From assembly GCA_964030785.1 (NCBI GenBank), contig OZ034970.1, positions 19,902,134 to 19,966,133 of the forward strand: a stretch of 64,000 bases of DNA. The letters run 5' to 3'. The DNA comes from Siderastrea siderea. Taxonomy: Eukaryota > Cnidaria > Anthozoa > Scleractinia > Rhizangiidae. The number at the start of each line of letters is the position of its first letter. Positions within the stretch are counted from its first letter, which is position 1. The translations under genes were made by a program, and so were the position numbers. Shown here piece after piece: positions 11,460-23,343 of the stretch. The notes under the pieces are model-generated. The model searched no databases, was not told the origin of the DNA, and worked only from the letters and a program-made list of their open reading frames with translations.

Positions 11460-11528
11460 ACCGATTCGCTTCCCGATTTATCGTGGCCGACAAATTGGGA
11501 GGACAAATCGCAGCGTGTAAATTAGCCT
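11460..11528. repeat. Second copy of the right terminal repeat of MITE A
   Basis: About 70 bases (cgattcgcttcccgattta ... cagcgtgtaaattagcct) that repeat 10740-10810 nearly base for base, in the same orientation. Element B is thus bracketed by two copies of the same MITE A terminus. Confidence 0.75.
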
Positions 11529-11529
11529 T

Positions 11530-13784
11530 TATCCCTAAAGCACTCCTTCATGCGCTGTATTTTGACCTAAAAACGCTAAACAAAATTCGCTGTGACTGCA
11601 AAAACCATTTATTTAACACGAGAAGCCTCTGTCTGGCAAATCGTTGATCAGTTAGTCTCGGCAAATTTAAGCTTCAACTTTTTCTAAGCCTTTAGTTGCG
11701 CACAATATAAAAGGAATCTGGAGCATGTTTTCTATTGGAGACCGAGGAGTTGGGGAGAGGCAGTGGGGTGTTTAAAGCTGCTGAAGTTGATTTTTTCTGA
11801 CATGGTTAGCAAAGCATCTGAATACGTCAGACGCAATGCCCCCCCTTCCCCCACCGGGGTTGTGAAGGCAAATACACGAGATGTGATATGTTCTTGTGAA
11901 TTTTTATTCAATAGTAATTCAGTCTCGTTCAATAAACGATACAATATTGAACCTATAATCTGGTCTACATTCTCAAGAGGAACAGCCGAAATAAGTTATG
12001 AGTTTTGCCTGGATGACCGATGTAAATAACAGTACGTTCTTGTTACGAAACCGCAGGCTCTACAAGCTTCAATGGAGCATAGATTTCATCCGATCTACGT
12101 ACCGTATTTTCTCGATTAAACGCCTGGGGGTTTATTTAAAACCCGGCGTTTATTTATTGAGTGCATTTTTCGACCTTTTTTCAGCCATTCATTTTTCTGT
12201 CAGCAATACTGGAGATTTGTTGAATTAAGAACCAGATTTCAACAAAAACGTTAAAAATATAAAACAATGTCACCAACTTTGTGTTATCTTAGTGAATCAT
12301 TTTGGTAAGTCATTTAGCAAAAAACGTCACTGACCGGGACAGTGTAACACGGAAACATGTATCGGCAACTGCTCGACAGCAAACGTACTTTCCAAGCAAT
12401 TGAGAACAAGGTGGTGTCGAGTTTCCTGTTCCATGAGTTCTGATCATGAGAAAGTCAAAATTGTAGAACGATGCGAGAAAATGCTGGAAAAACGCTGGAG
12501 AAACCCTCGAGATGATCCTGGCTTGATGACAAGCCCGCAGGCAGAAAAGTTACCATGATTAAAAGAAACTGACTCGATACCTGATGCGTCGTTTGTTTCT
12601 CCGTTTTAGTTAGAAGAACAATTGTAAATGCTAGTTTAGGTTTGATTATCAGTGGATAAAATTCAAATGAAATGGTAGAAAGGGAACTAGTATGCAGTTA
12701 CGACACAGAATTCTGATTTAATACACTCGTCTCGAATAAACGCCGGGACCCCGATAGTGTAGACTTCTTGATATCACGGACACAACTTTTTATAGATCTT
12801 TTATAGCACTTCAAATTCCATAAACGTTTTTCTTCCGTAGATAATCTTGTTTTTATGGAAATCCCTAACGAAGACTCGATTGCAAATGAAGTGACACTTT
12901 GGTTTTGATTTCCGGCCGGTTTGATTTGCCGGACAGATAATATATTACATAAATGTTGTATCGAATGTTTCTCAAGTAAAGAGGCTATATGGGGTTATAT
13001 CCAAGTAAAAAAGTTATTGTTGCAATGCAATGGAAGATCTGTTTAAACAAAAAAGCTTAAAGCAATCGACCTCCGTCAGGTATGAAATAAATAAAACAAA
13101 GATGAATGACACATGTTTTTATTCAAAAATTGAACGCGCATGACCTGGGGATGACCCTCCGAACAACAACTCAGCTGTGTTGTTGGGGGCGTTCGCAGCT
13201 CTTTTAGGCGCTCTCCGGCAATGGCCGAAAGCAGCCACAATTTCCTCTGTCAACCTACACTGGACAGGCTACTTTGGATGGGTATGTATTCTATAACTTG
13301 ATTGACATTACAATCGCTTTACCAATGCCAGCAGCAATTAAACGCAAGCTCATTTAGACAGCGTGCATGCATGTCGATGACGAAGCAAACTTTTACTTTG
13401 TCTACCTCATTGTGTTCCTAATTTGCAGTAAAAATGTTGTGAAGTGATACACAAAAAGCTTTACAGCCGACTTACGTCCAAGCAGTGGTCCAACATAGTT
13501 GGCTACAAAACTCGGCTTTTCTTCTCTCCTGGAAAAACGATCATCTCGGGTCCCATCTGCAGTTCTAATCCACGTTGCTCTTTTAATTCCTAAAGCGTGA
13601 AAGATCCGACAAACATCCCGAAAAAGAAAAAAAAATGGAGAGGAGTTTCACATAAATAAGCTTAAAAATCAAGTAAAAGTGGCATCCAGTGCTGGATTCT
13701 TGCTGTTTGTTTGTTTTCCCCGTTTCTTTCCAAATTTACCCTTGTTCTTCGCTGCGGTGCTGAACCTCTTTGCTTTATAATTAC
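11530..13784. other. Intergenic stretch with old repeats only
   Basis: 11530-11790 is the partner of the repeat at 8060-8420. At 12100 the sequence taccgtattttctcg resembles the pogo end at 15943, followed by aaacgcc / ggcgttta blocks, with a related aataaacgccggga block at 12735. This is probably a decayed pogo-type copy without a matching right end. No gene is supported. Confidence 0.4.
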
Positions 13785-14079
13785 CCACAGGTAACCAAAG
13801 CGTAATATGAGAGTTTGTATGGAGCTGAAATTCGATCGAAAATAATCGGCGGTTTTCCGCCGAAAATACATTAAAATCGAAATAAAGTTTGAAAAACCTT
13901 ACCTGTTGTGTGTTTGCTGTGTTTTTATCGCTTTTCTGAGCTTCTGGAGGCCGTTTTGGGCGATTTTCTGATAAATGGTCGATGTGAAGGTTTTAGTACG
14001 TGACAAAGTTTTTCAAACTTTATTTCGATCGAATTTCAGCTCCATAGAAACTCTCATATTACGTTTTGGTTACCTGTGG
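13785..14079. repeat. Foldback element with a nested hairpin
   Basis: Arms 13785-13838 and 14026-14079 are inverted copies (54 bp, two or three mismatches) reading ccacaggtaaccaaa.cgta inward. Inner segments 13877-13899 and 14003-14025 also pair. The left arm carries about 38 extra bases that form their own hairpin (CGGCGG tttt CCGCCG). The middle contains nothing recognisable. Confidence 0.75.
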
Positions 14080-14824
14080 CTTTACCTTATGCTTTGTTAT
14101 CTATATAGTCACACTCATTGACTGCAAAAAACCTTTGGTTTTTGAGAGAGAGGCGAAGGATTGGGAGGGTTCACTTGATCTGTTGTTCTGTATGGCCATC
14201 CCCATAAAATGTTTTGTTTTCCCATCACCCGACCGACCCATTTTTTGGACAAGTAAAAAAAAAGAGACACTGTCTGACAAGCAAAGTTTTAATTCTTATC
14301 TAAACTCACATTCTCTGTTTTATGTAAAGAAAAAAAAAACCTGACGGGAAAAATATTTCTTCAAATAAGATCATTTAATGATTGATTTGAAGTCCTTCAA
14401 TAGCCTTGTGTGTTTAGTTAACTTTAACTTTATTATTTCTATAGCGAGATATGACAAGAAAAGCTAGCATACGATCCTGTCCAATCTTGTTTAAAACTAA
14501 TCTTGGTTAAGGTAGTTGGATCGCTATTAACATGTTCATTTTGAATAAAAGTTGCTCAAAATGAAAAAACGTGAAGTAAAAATATATCAGGTCGTTACAA
14601 CTAAAGTTATGCTTCAAAAAATTAGGTGTCTAAGGTGACAATTTTCACACCTAAGGTGACAAATTCCATTTGAATTGTAGGCTCAAAAATTTTAGTTTCT
14701 TGTTTTACGGCTTTATCTTAAAAGGCAGATTGAAGAGAAATGTAGGAATTTATTTGTATATTTGTACGTAGAAAAGAAAGAAACTCATGGGAGCCCGGAC
14801 ACGAAGCCCCCTTCTTTCTTCAGA

Positions 14825-14915
14825 TAATAATAATAATAAACTTTATTAATGTGTCAAGAAACTTTAGCATGTGTGCTAATTGGTGACACAAAGTAATTAA
14901 AGTAACTAAAGTAAT
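14825..14915 (-). repeat. LINE 3' end with (TAA)n tail
   Basis: Read on the minus strand: a block with caattagcacacatgc, then ttgacacattaataaagtt, then a (TTA)n tail. The same motif series occurs at 49957-50110 on the minus strand, and a related aataaagttta plus (TCTA)n end closes the LINE at 21030-21878. I read it as a 3'-end fragment of a CR1/L2-like LINE. Confidence 0.5.
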
Positions 14916-15941
14916 TAAATACAAAACATAAGTGCATATCCAATAATATAATAATATAAGAAAATTGCTAATGATAATATTCTAATAATATTCTATTGAA
15001 ATTGCTAATAATATTCTGTAAAAATACGACGTCTATGATCTGCAAAGAAGACAGTCCGATCCACATTCGTTACTAGCTAAAGTTGAGAGATCCTTCTGCC
15101 TTATAAGTTTCTTAAAAAGATTCAAGTTTGTTACATTTCTTATATCTTTGACTTTGATCTCTTGATATCGTGTTTTAAAGAAAAAAAACATGAGTCGTCA
15201 CTAAGTGGCCATAATATCGAGTACAAATCTTCTTTCACTCCGCGCTCCCGTGAAAAGTTTATTTCACCTCACAAGAAAAACCAGCGCAAATTTCAAGCAG
15301 ATACGTTAAATCTACGTCTTTATTCTTTAAATACCTTTCAGTGCGGTCTGTGTAGGCCCTTAAAATGCGACAATTTATTGCCGAAATCTTCTTGCAAACA
15401 GCTCATTCAGTGGCGCCATGTTAGATTTTTATGTGTAGACTGCTGTTCAATATGCCTGAGGAAGAAACTTACTGATTGAAGCACGAAAGCGGTCGAAAAG
15501 CTCTGAATTTTTCCGCTCAACATCAGAAAAAAATGGCGGTGTAAACAAATACGAATAGCATAGCAATGCGTATTGCGTCACAAGTTCCATGCTGAGTTTT
15601 GTCTGCGCTGTATGAAGCTCAGATATCAAATCGGTTTCTTGGTGGACTTTAAGGTCTAAGAAAGGCCAAAGATTTAAAAGGGTGGTCAACAACTGCTTTT
15701 AGAAATGTAATGTGATAGTATTTCATGGTCCTTTTGTCGAATTTCGCCCGCGATGCTCACTTAATGATCGCATGTTCGAATTTGAGTGAACGTAACGTAG
15801 TTGTCAACCCGTAGTCATTTTCACAAATCGAAGGAAAATAACACGCATAACAACCAAATTCATCCTTCATTTTCTCTGCTCCTAATAGGAATAAAGCTCT
15901 CATCTTTTGCAGTTTTGTTAAATTTTGTATTATCTTTCAAG
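14916..15941. other. Intergenic stretch, nothing firmly recognised
   Basis: Plus 15162-15479 and minus 15447-15692 are open but have no motif I can support. Around 15465-15500 the sequence actgattgaagcacgaaagc faintly resembles a hammerhead core but fails the CUGAUGA consensus. Confidence 0.35.
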
Positions 15942-15943
15942 TA

Positions 15944-17037
15944 CCGTATTTATTCGCCTATAAGCCGAGCGATTTTTACACAAAGTCAAGCCAAGTTTAG
16001 GTAAAATTTAAGCCAGAGAAGGGGGTTCGGCTTATAGCCGAGAGTTTTTACTAAACAAAACTTTCTCCAACATTAGGAAATTGGCATTTATTCACGTATA
16101 AGCCGAGCGAATGTACATACTGAAGTTTGGTCATTGACTCAAGGGTTCGCGATGAAGGTAGCTCAAACCGCATCGGGGTCTCATCCATGTTGAAAATTTT
16201 TGCGAGTGAATACTGCATTCGCTGTTTGGCTGCTATCACGAAGCGGTGAAACTGCAGGATCTTATTTTCTAAGTCATTGGGCAGGCGTTGAACCAGAGTT
16301 GTCCTTGTTCGGAGGCTTACGGAATGACGCCGCTTCCAGTTTTGATAGTTCCTTCGCTTTCAGACGTAACATTAATCCGCTCACGGCAATACCTAAAACG
16401 ACACAAGCAATAACATTTAATTCACTGTGGAAAATATATAAAAATCGAGCGAGCCGAATGTAAACTTTGTTTTGACAGCATTGTTTTGACTCCGCAAGAT
16501 TGCAACCAATCAGAAGTATTGGTTCCCACGAGTGAGTTGAAATGTGATGCAAACAACGCTCGCAGTCAAAAAGATGTGTGACAAATTCATGTCATGTTGG
16601 TTTCATCCAAAAAAACACAGACAGGACAAATGAATTCTCACCTTGACTTCTTTGCTCCGTAGACCACTCGAACAACTGTTGATCGAGCTCAGGATATTTT
16701 GGGATGTAGCGGCCCGTCGTCTTTCATCTGGCAGACATCTCCAGCGACGGACCATCGACTTGCTAATGCCATAATCTCTTGCGATTTCGGAGGTATTTCC
16801 TTAGAGGTCAGCACTTCGATCGTGTTTATTATTCACTTCAACTTGAATTTGTAAGTTTCCTAGGAAATTTGCGCAATATTTTTTGTGTTTTATTCGAGTA
16901 GATTGCTCAATTTTTGGGTCTCGGCTTATAGCTGAGAGTTTCCTGAATTTTTTTGTCAACATTGGGTCAGTATTCTGCGTTACAAGTTTAGGGTCTCGGC
17001 TTATAGCCGGGATCGGCTTATAGGCGAATAAATACGG
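15944..17037. mobile_element. pogo/Tigger-like DNA transposon, internally deleted, perfect 25-bp ends
   Basis: The ends CCGTATTTATTCGCCTATAA (first 20 of 25 bases) at 15944-15968 and the exact reverse complement at 17013-17037 are perfect 25-bp inverted repeats. They are flanked by TA at 15942-15943 and 17038-17039, the Tc1/mariner/pogo target. Inside are several copies of a palindrome CGGCTTATAGCCG (near 16027, 16924 and 16995) and related ataagccgagc blocks. The 1.09-kb length is well below an autonomous pogo element, and the transposase is broken (see 16051-16800). Confidence 0.88.
16051..16800 (-). pseudogene. pogo-like transposase remnant
   Basis: Minus-strand pieces: an N-terminal helix-turn-helix (NTSEIARDYGISKSMVRRWR, about 16735-16795) of the psq/CENP-B type, then EQRSQ, and a DDE-domain start IFNMDETPMRFELPSSRTLE at about 16150-16200. 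NMDETP carries the first catalytic Asp of the DDE domain. The pieces are in different frames with stops between, and the second and third catalytic residues are absent. It would bind the ends of the surrounding pogo element if intact; here it is dead. Confidence 0.75.
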
Positions 17038-17049
17038 TAATCGAACTTT

Positions 17050-17700
17050 TGGATAGGGTTTATTTTTCACCTTCAACCAGTTCCAATACCTTAAGATTTC
17101 TTCTTCTTTCCGCCTGCTGCTGCTAGCACAGTTTTTGGTCCCAAAAAGATGGGCTTTTGCCATTCTCAGCACACACTCGGCAGACAGGTTTGACTACTTT
17201 GTATTGCCTCTTCATTTGCTCATTGACTGGTGCATCGGGTTCTGTGTTGCCACGTCTAACACAGATTAGGGCGAACTTTTTGCACAAATAGTACTGTTTT
17301 TCCACTGGGTCACTGCAGGACAGAAATGGTTGCCATGGGGTGTCCTTCTGGAAGAACTGAGTTGTCACAGGTTTACATGAGTGTCTCAATAGCCAGATGA
17401 AATTGTGTTTGTACAAGAAGGCTTAGTTGGAGCATAAACACATCTCCATTTGCCCCAGCTGACACATTCCACAGCTTCCCACACCTTCTCCTTCATAAAG
17501 CAAAGCTTTGCAGACTTGTTTTCTTGGATTTTCGCCCTGGACAATCAACCTCCACGGTGTCTTGCCTTGAACACGTCTGTGAACTGGGAGTCTGGCAGCC
17601 TTGACAACTGCCTAATCTCGAGGAGTGGAAGACATGGAGGTTGGCATGTCTTGCAAGCAGGCATTCTTAGGAAAACATTAGAGCAAGTGAAAGTGCACGT
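17050..17700 (-). pseudogene. Unrecognised degenerate coding relic
   Basis: The minus strand has codon-like stretches spread over frames: LEIRQLSRLPDSQFTDVFKA, KEKVWEAVECVSWGKW, EQMKRQYKVVKPVCRVCAEN and GKSPSFWDQKLC. A Cys pair (VCRVC) suggests a small zinc site. Frames change at least twice. It sits immediately outside the right end of the pogo element and looks like an older transposon gene, but I cannot name the family. Confidence 0.3.
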
Positions 17701-17704
17701 GTAA

Positions 17705-19305
17705 CCAGGCCTTGTTACTTAGCATCCAGGCTTTTCTTGGACTCAGGCTCCCTCGGTCAACCCTTTCTCTTTTTGTGGTAGTTTCTATGTAAACAGCAAC
17801 CATTATGCTGTCATGTCATGTCCGTAAGTGAGTGCGTAAAGTGAGTGTAATTCGGAAAGCTGACAGAACGCCGAAGTTTCACTGAAGTTTTCGCATGTCG
17901 CACCTAGAGGTGTCATTTGAGTATTTCCGTAGTCTTTTCATGTAGTCTTCGTCTGTGATGTCTTTGTTTTACTTGTTTTAGTGCTATCAAAAGCAGAAAT
18001 TTGCATTGGGTGTTACAACTACATTTTGTTAGAAATCCGACGTAGAGTATGACTCAGTTTGTAAATAAGGTGAAGCAGTTTTAAAATTGTTAGTGGTTTC
18101 AGAAACATTGTAATCTGATTATTGTCGGTTAACAAAACACAAACAAGAGACATAACTATTTTTGGCTGACAGATAATTGCAGCCGTACAAACGGATAGGA
18201 ATAGCAAACGAAAATAAATGGTCCACATGTGGACTTGGAATGAGCTTAAACTTTTGTGGAATATTAAAGATACAAAATGCTTTGATTGTTTTTCAAAAGG
18301 TTGGAAACAACAGGTTTTCACAGTTCATGAGGGCCAAAACATTACGACAAGTTACGAGTGTGACGCGACGTGTTGGTTGAAATCTCAACAACTCGAACCC
18401 TTGCATCTCAAAATTCTTGCCAAATCAAAAGCATTTGACGTTATTTTTACCTTTATTTACTCTTCCAATAACTCAATATCTCTAAATATTTTACATGTGT
18501 TTTACCTAACCTTCGAGTTGTCAGGATTATACTGCAGTACATACAAAAAGGTTCAAAGGCCAATCTTGACAAGTCAAGTTTTCTCCTTGCGTGACTAGTT
18601 CGTTATGCATGTCAAATGTGCATTTGACCATGCTTTTCCATTACTTCATGGAGTCAGTGTCAAAAAATAAACGTGTTTGGATTTAGTGTGCACTTTGGCT
18701 GGTTTAGCAATTTTATGTAAGACAAAGCATGAATGTTCGAGATCACATTCCTTGCATGCTGACGCACATACCGGTAACTAAGAAATGGGACAACAAAATA
18801 ACACAGAACAGTCCGTTCTGAAACCCATTCTCAGATGTTCCTTGCAAAGTCAATGGATTGAAATTTAATTTTGTGGCTGTCTGGTAAAGTTTTTTTCCAT
18901 GGACAAATATTTTAGAAAGACCGTGCCATTGTGTGACTTCTGGAAGTCTTGTGTGACTTGTCACTGAGCAAAGTGTCAAAAAACAAACAAACAAGAAAGC
19001 CATGAACACCACACGGTTATTGTTCTTAACCTCTAAAACAATAAAAAAATTCCCATAACATGATATTTGAAAAGTCATGTCACGAGCGCAAATAAAAGGG
19101 TAGAAATTTACTCATGACACAAATAAACATGACAATAAAAAGAATGGTTTGTTTTTGTCTAAAAATCTATTGCATTAGCAGTTTCTAAATCGCAAATATG
19201 TTTAACTTTTGTTTTAGCCTGAAATCATATGGATTTTAGGAATTTGCCGCTCAAAAGTATATCAAGGTAGATTGCAAGCAGTCTCTTTCTTCTCCTGATT
19301 TTAGC
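17705..19305. other. Intergenic stretch, nothing recognised
   Basis: AT-rich. The open frames at plus 18218-18598 and minus 18743-19078 lack motifs and splice support. Confidence 0.4.
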
Positions 19306-19353
19306 AAGAAGCTGGTGCGGCTCAAGAAGCTGGTGCGGCTCAAGAAGCTGAGC
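19306..19353. repeat. 18-bp tandem repeat, about 2.6 copies
   Basis: Unit aagaagctggtgcggctc repeated from 19306, the last copy ending in aagctgagcc. Confidence 0.85.
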
Positions 19354-19788
19354 CACTAGTAGCGCAGTCCTTCCTCGTTTTCACCATTATTTTGTATAAT
19401 TCATTCACTTCTACTCGCCCATAGGATCTGAGGAAAACAAGACCACTGCTTGCAGTCTATTAAATTACACAACCTGTACTTTCAGTCCAACAGTTAAGTG
19501 AAAATGTAGCGCAAAAATAGGCTGCTTCTCAAATGTTTCTTTTTAATTTTTCACTTAAAATTTAGTCTCATTAGTACATGTAGTTTCTAAATCTAAAATG
19601 TGGATAACTTTTTTATAGCTCTACTTTAGGAGTTTGTTCCTGGAATGCACTCGCCTATTAGTTAATTTTCATTACATAACGTGTACTTTCCAACAGTTGT
19701 TTAGTAAAAAAAATTGCACAAAACAGTTTCAAAATAAAATCAGAGCTTTCAGCCTGAATTTGATGGCTTTTTTTCTCAAAGCTGATTT

Positions 19789-20972
19789 TTAGCTGGCTGT
19801 CAACAAGAATGAACAAGCACCTATCCCAAGTATGGAAGAAAGTGTTGACAGGCCAAACGCGGCGCATATGCTCATGCTAATGTGTTTGTATATTTCTCTT
19901 AGCAATGGTTGATTTTTAATTAAGTGCCATTTGCTCATAAGGATGTTCTTAAAATTAGGCAGAGCTGGGTGGTACGTTGTTACGAAAGGAAGTGCTGACT
20001 TCCTTTCACTGAATTTGACTTCGGACGTACGCGTTATTCTTTCTACTAGACTTTTGGGGTAGTCTCTCGCACGGAGGCGGTGTTTTGAATTGGGTGATAT
20101 TCTCAATGAAAGATTTCACTGAAGAGTTTGTTCTAAGAAGACGTAGGGCTTCACCTTTGATAAACCCTTTTCTAACCCCTGGTGGGTGGCAGGAAGAGAA
20201 GTGAGTGCATTGGAAAGTTTCTGTGCGCTTAACATGTGTGTGGATATCAAGGATTGCTTGCTTGTTAAATCTTTCGCCTTTGAAAAGAGTGGTATCCAGG
20301 AAGTTTTTTTCTTTGTCAGAGATTTCAGCCGTAAATTTAGTAGGGTTGGGTGGTGACTGTTTCCTAGGACAATAAACTCTTTTATCTCCTTTTTATCAAC
20401 ATTCCACCGCGAGAATTTGTCATCGATGTATCTTTTCCACTCAAGTAGTAGAAGAATGTAGAACTTTAATTTGTAGTACTGTTTGACTGAGCATGTGGCG
20501 TTATGCTAAGCTTCATGAGTGTCTCTCTTTGACCTAGATTTATCAGATTTCGCTCTTCGCAACCTATCATTGCTGCGTTCAACACGGCGATAATGAAACT
20601 TGGTCAGCGTGCCTATGAGTTTTCGCTTGGCCTCTCTCTTTATGGAGTGTACTTCTGTCTTAAACTCCTCGTCAGGAGTGATGTTTGCTTTTGCAACATA
20701 GCGCAAGTCTCTTGGGCATGTGCCCTTTTCTGTGTGGGCCTGAAGTTTAACTATCGACGTTTCTGACTGCTCGATTTTTCTCTTGAGCGTGGAAATCTCG
20801 TCGACGGCAGACTGGCAGAGTTGCTTGCTGGCATGTCACAAATTAGATCAGGCCTTTGAAAATGATAAATGCCGCAACAGTGGCATTGATTTTCAGTGTG
20901 ACGGTATATTTCCTTTGGTCTCCAGCAAATTGAATTGGATGAGAAGGCTAAAGCACAAGAAAAAAGGGACAA
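19789..20972 (-). pseudogene. Penelope-like element (PLE) remnant with YIDD reverse transcriptase end
   Basis: Minus strand, in order: an upstream open frame with STLKRKIEQSETSIVKLQ and RYVAKANITPDEEF (about 20830-20506, Lys/Arg-rich, ending at a stop), then a reverse transcriptase palm piece with RYIDDKFSRWN (catalytic YxDD, about 20410-20440), then THFSSCHPPG-type sequence changed by frameshift, GFIKGEALRLLRTNS, and finally LPFVTTYHPALPNFKNILMS (about 19970-20000). That order is characteristic of cnidarian Penelope-like retroelements. The RT fingers (motifs 1-4) are missing and there are at least two frameshifts. The GIY-YIG endonuclease is not seen in this copy. Confidence 0.75.
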
Positions 20973-21029
20973 GGCAACCCCGATGGGGCCACATGCACCA
21001 ATACAACTAGGGACCTCAATTCTTAGATG

Positions 21030-21878
21030 CGTTACAAAAACGCGCCTGCTGGGTATGACTGTCGACCGTAACCTAAGCTGAACTTACTGAAACGATCCAG
21101 ATTTCTCCCAAAGGCCGTGCTAAAGGACTTTTATTTTAAAGTGATACTACCCTCTGTAAAATATGGTTTAGTTTTATGGGGATCGTGTTGTAACTCTGAC
21201 ATGCTAGACTCTATAGAAAGACTACATTGTAGGGCGGCAAGAATCATTTTCAACTTGCCCAAGGACATGCCGTCAAATGAAGTGCTCAAATATGATCAGT
21301 GGTCTACCTTTTCCCTGTATTATAAGCTCGACATCCTTAGGCTATTTTATAAGGCAAACAACGACAGCCTGCCCGAGCCTCTGATGAAATCGATACTAGA
21401 CAACTCCAGTCACGGCTATTCGCTCCGAGGAAAACAACTATCTTCGATACCAAGATTCAACTCGCGATTCATGAAGGATTCACTCAGATACAAGGGATCT
21501 GTACTTTGGAACATTGTTAAATACCACAATCAACAGAAGAGTTTTTCAAGTTTTTTAGAGCTAAGAAAGCATGTTGTAAATAGAGCATATTTTAAAGATT
21601 TTAATTTTAATGCCCTGTCGGCTTCAACAACCCGCCACAGACATAGTGATTTTATATATAATTAGCTTTAGTTAGTTTATTTTAATCATCTAGTATAGTA
21701 ACAGTTCTAGTTAGTAATTAATTAAATAATTAATTTTACTGTAAACATAAGAATTGTAATTTTAGATATTTTAATTGTAATTTAAATTTAAATTTAAATA
21801 CACGACCCCACAAGCTTTTAGCTTTTATTATTATCGTGTTAAAATAAAGTTTATCTATCTATCTATCTATCTATCTAC
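21030..21878 (+). pseudogene. CR1/L2-like LINE 3' part with (TCTA)n tail
   Basis: A 182-codon frame (21117-21665) contains LKDFYFKVILPSVKYGLVLW, then SIERLHCRAARIIFNLP, SLRGKQLSSIP and KGSVLWN, the typical region between the RT domain and the C-terminus of animal LINE ORF2. A frameshifted stretch just upstream (about 21030-21116) continues the homology. An AT-rich 3' UTR follows, ending ataaagttta and then seven TCTA units at about 21850-21878, the usual microsatellite tail of this LINE group. The element is 5'-truncated and lacks endonuclease and RT catalytic motifs. Confidence 0.8.
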
Positions 21879-21879
21879 A

Positions 21880-22799
21880 AGGTGCTACTGGTAAGTGGAA
21901 CAGGATGGAAGACGTATTGGTAACAAAGAAATCGTGAATGAAAATATGCCCGGATCCTGTTAAAAGAGAACTGAATTGGTGTGGCACTGCTACCCTTGCC
22001 TGGCCTATTTCCTCAAAGTTGCGTTGATGATCACATATAAAACCACGCCGGAAAAAATAGTGCCGGCAAATAGAGATAGTCGCTAAAATGAAGACTTGAT
22101 TCACAAAAATCGAGACAATGTGTAAGTGTTTCGTGGCTGCATTACTTTCTGATATGAAATGTTTACTATGACATTCCAGTGAGGTTGATTTTGCCCATCA
22201 AGGGATGGGATGTCATTTTTTCTATTTCTTGGGTGAAGAATCGCCAGCAAGGGTGGCCAAAGTGCCTACTGTCGCCGGCAGCCGGCTGCTATTTTGAACC
22301 CTGACAAAAACTGGCCACACCCACTCCATCAAGTGGCTATTTTAGTAACGATGCCTTTAGTAATTTGTTGCCGAAAAATATAAAAGATAAAAACTGTAAG
22401 CTCGTGCACTCGGTTGAGTGGCTATTTTGTTGTTGTTGCCCAACCAACCGACCCACTTTCACAGGAGGGAAGGCGATGGGAAACGAAACAGTTTATGGGG
22501 ATCATGGCCTATATTTTTGGCTCACATGGTGTTGGAAGGGAATGTGTCCTGTTAATTTCACATCCTCCTTTATTTGTGTCAAGTGTCTGTTACGATAACG
22601 GCTCCTCAGAGAATAGCAGGACCTCTTTTGTCTAGACGGAGGATGTTTCAGCTTACCTGACAACCTGACAGTTGCATGATGCTATTTTGACTCTTTTTTG
22701 TGCACTTCTACTGAGTAGACGCTGCAGTATATGTTCTGATTTAAATTTGTTTTTTGGTTTGAAATTTTTTGAACTAGCTTGATTGTTATTCACCATCAA
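21880..22799. other. Intergenic stretch, nothing recognised
   Basis: Only short open frames and no splice-supported exon were seen. Confidence 0.4.
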
Positions 22800-23338
22800 A
22801 GAACAGGGGTTTATCTAGTTTTGCAGTGTTTTTTAATTTTTGCAGTACGCTTTTTCATGATTATTTATCGGCAAATGCATACTTTGTCCCTAATAATCGA
22901 GAAAAGCAATACTTTGTAGTTATTAATCGCGAAACACGTCAATTACGATTAACAGTCATGCATCTTACAGTTAATAATTGTAAAATCAACGATTATTAAC
23001 TACGTCTGACAGATTCTACAGTTAATAATCGTACATTGCGTGATTATTAATCGCAAGTGACGGTCAATGTAGTTATTAATCGCAAGTTGCTGACCTTGGG
23101 TCAAAAGAGAATCGCCAAACAAATTTGACTTGATCGGCCGCCATTGCAAAATAAAATTCAAACCCAAGCTGAACTCTTTATGGGGCTTGTTGTAGAAAAA
23201 AAACAACGAAAGTTCATTCTTGAAGTGACAAAGTCTCCTTAGAAATTCAGTTCTACTTCGGTAAGTCGTTTAAGAATGATATTTTCCTTTTCTTTCTGCC
23301 TTCGATGAAGCACGATGCGAGGGAGATCGAAAAAGTCA
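22800..23338. repeat. Inverted dispersed repeat, left copy (partner 40308-40826)
   Basis: Reads as the near-complete reverse complement of 40308-40826, with outer ends ggggtttatctag and inner ends near gagggagatcgaaaaagt. Identity is roughly 85-90 % by eye. Between 22895 and 23090 it carries about eight short sites related to TTAATAATCG in both orientations. The minus strand has an open frame ending RQKEKENIILKRLTEVELNF (from 23421 down to 23239), which could be a terminal exon of an unrecognised transposon gene. Confidence 0.75.
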
Positions 23339-23343
23339 CGAAT

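Noticed and set aside
15460..15500. Third hammerhead ribozyme (actgattgaagcacgaaagc)
   Set aside because: The core reads CTGATTGA instead of CTGATGA and no stem I/III partners are present.
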